64,000 bases of DNA from Corallococcus caeni (GTDB lineage Bacteria; Myxococcota; Myxococcia; Myxococcales; Myxococcaceae): positions 350,396 through 414,395 of the forward strand of contig NZ_BTTW01000008.1 of assembly GCF_036245865.1 (NCBI RefSeq), given 5' to 3'. Below the pieces are notes generated by a model. It saw only the letters and a list, made by a program, of their open reading frames with translations, made no database searches and was not told the DNA's origin. This document shows, piece after piece, positions 63,903-64,000 of this stretch (its first letter is position 1; every line of letters starts with the position of its first letter). The translations under genes were made by a program, and so were the position numbers.

Positions 63903-63960
63903 CGGAGCCCCACACCCCATGGGACCCACAGCCGGAAGTTGAATGGTGCCGCGGGAGCGT

Positions 63961-64000
63961 CAGCTCTCCGCGGGGGACGGCGTGCTCCGCGGTGCCTCTG
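63961..64000 (-). CDS. 3' end of a minus-strand gene (partial)
   Basis: Only the last 12 codons would be visible (EAPRSTPSPAES then TGA at 63961). Support comes from the minus-strand terminator about 60 bases further along at 63859-63902. The product cannot be told. Confidence 0.3.

Overview
The window looks like a stretch of a myxobacterial chromosome (Corallococcus/Myxococcus type). This is inferred from very high GC with strong third-position GC bias, many lipoproteins, a tetratricopeptide protein of about 1690 residues, a DUF2339 membrane protein, MJ0042-type zinc-ribbon proteins, a lipoprotein nuclease with a paired DUF5953-like partner that recalls Sit kin-discrimination toxins, and an asgd-type histidine ammonia-lyase. 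No insertion sequence, prophage or CRISPR array was seen. All gene calls come from reading translations and motifs by eye; no database search was run.

Layout. 0-5.2 kb: alpha/beta hydrolase, two small exported proteins, DUF2339 membrane protein, YebC-like protein, DUF1611 protein. 5.2-11.5 kb: a lipoprotein, then an ECF sigma factor overlapping by ATGA a single protein that combines an anti-sigma zinc finger, a membrane anchor, a helical-repeat region and a C-terminal CHAT (caspase-like) protease; a small exported protein and a lipoprotein with six NG-LS pentapeptide repeats follow. 11.5-22.3 kb: mainly housekeeping genes (FHA protein, greA, recG, pcm, zinc-ribbon protein, thrC, MFS exporter, ribB with a divergent RibA-like domain, tmk).

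22.4-36.9 kb is a compact unrecognised biosynthetic locus. Seven minus-strand genes (29919 down to 22375) are tightly spaced or overlapping: a putative Fe(II) oxygenase, an HSL-type esterase, an alpha-oxoamine-synthase-like PLP enzyme, an ornithine-cyclodeaminase-family protein, an IPNS-like Fe(II)/2-oxoglutarate oxygenase and two ATP-grasp-type ligases. Divergently, a fused double ketosynthase (second half lacking its catalytic Cys) is followed by two overlapping 34-residue micro-ORFs, a thioesterase-fold protein, an aldo/keto reductase and a quinone oxidoreductase, joined by successive ATGA overlaps. The micro-ORFs are 101-bp tandem repeats that resemble the 5' end of the thioesterase gene. 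The shared 345-bp control region has a good minus-strand promoter and a repeated operator-like motif. Together these suggest an amino-acid/acyl-derived small molecule assembled without any visible carrier protein or NRPS module.

37-49 kb: CinA-like domain protein, giant TPR protein, HNH-like nuclease candidate, lipoprotein, two paralogous serine hydrolases, and the nuclease-lipoprotein/immunity pair. 49-64 kb: hutH, lysC, a ComEA-like helix-hairpin-helix protein that probably starts at CTG, a zinc-ribbon membrane protein with TRAFGAV repeats, glycosyltransferase, NlpC/P60 protein, repeat lipoprotein, UvrD-family helicase, short Hsp70, SCP2-like protein, coiled-coil protein, tRNA-Val(CAC), a YacL-like protein and the end of a minus-strand gene.
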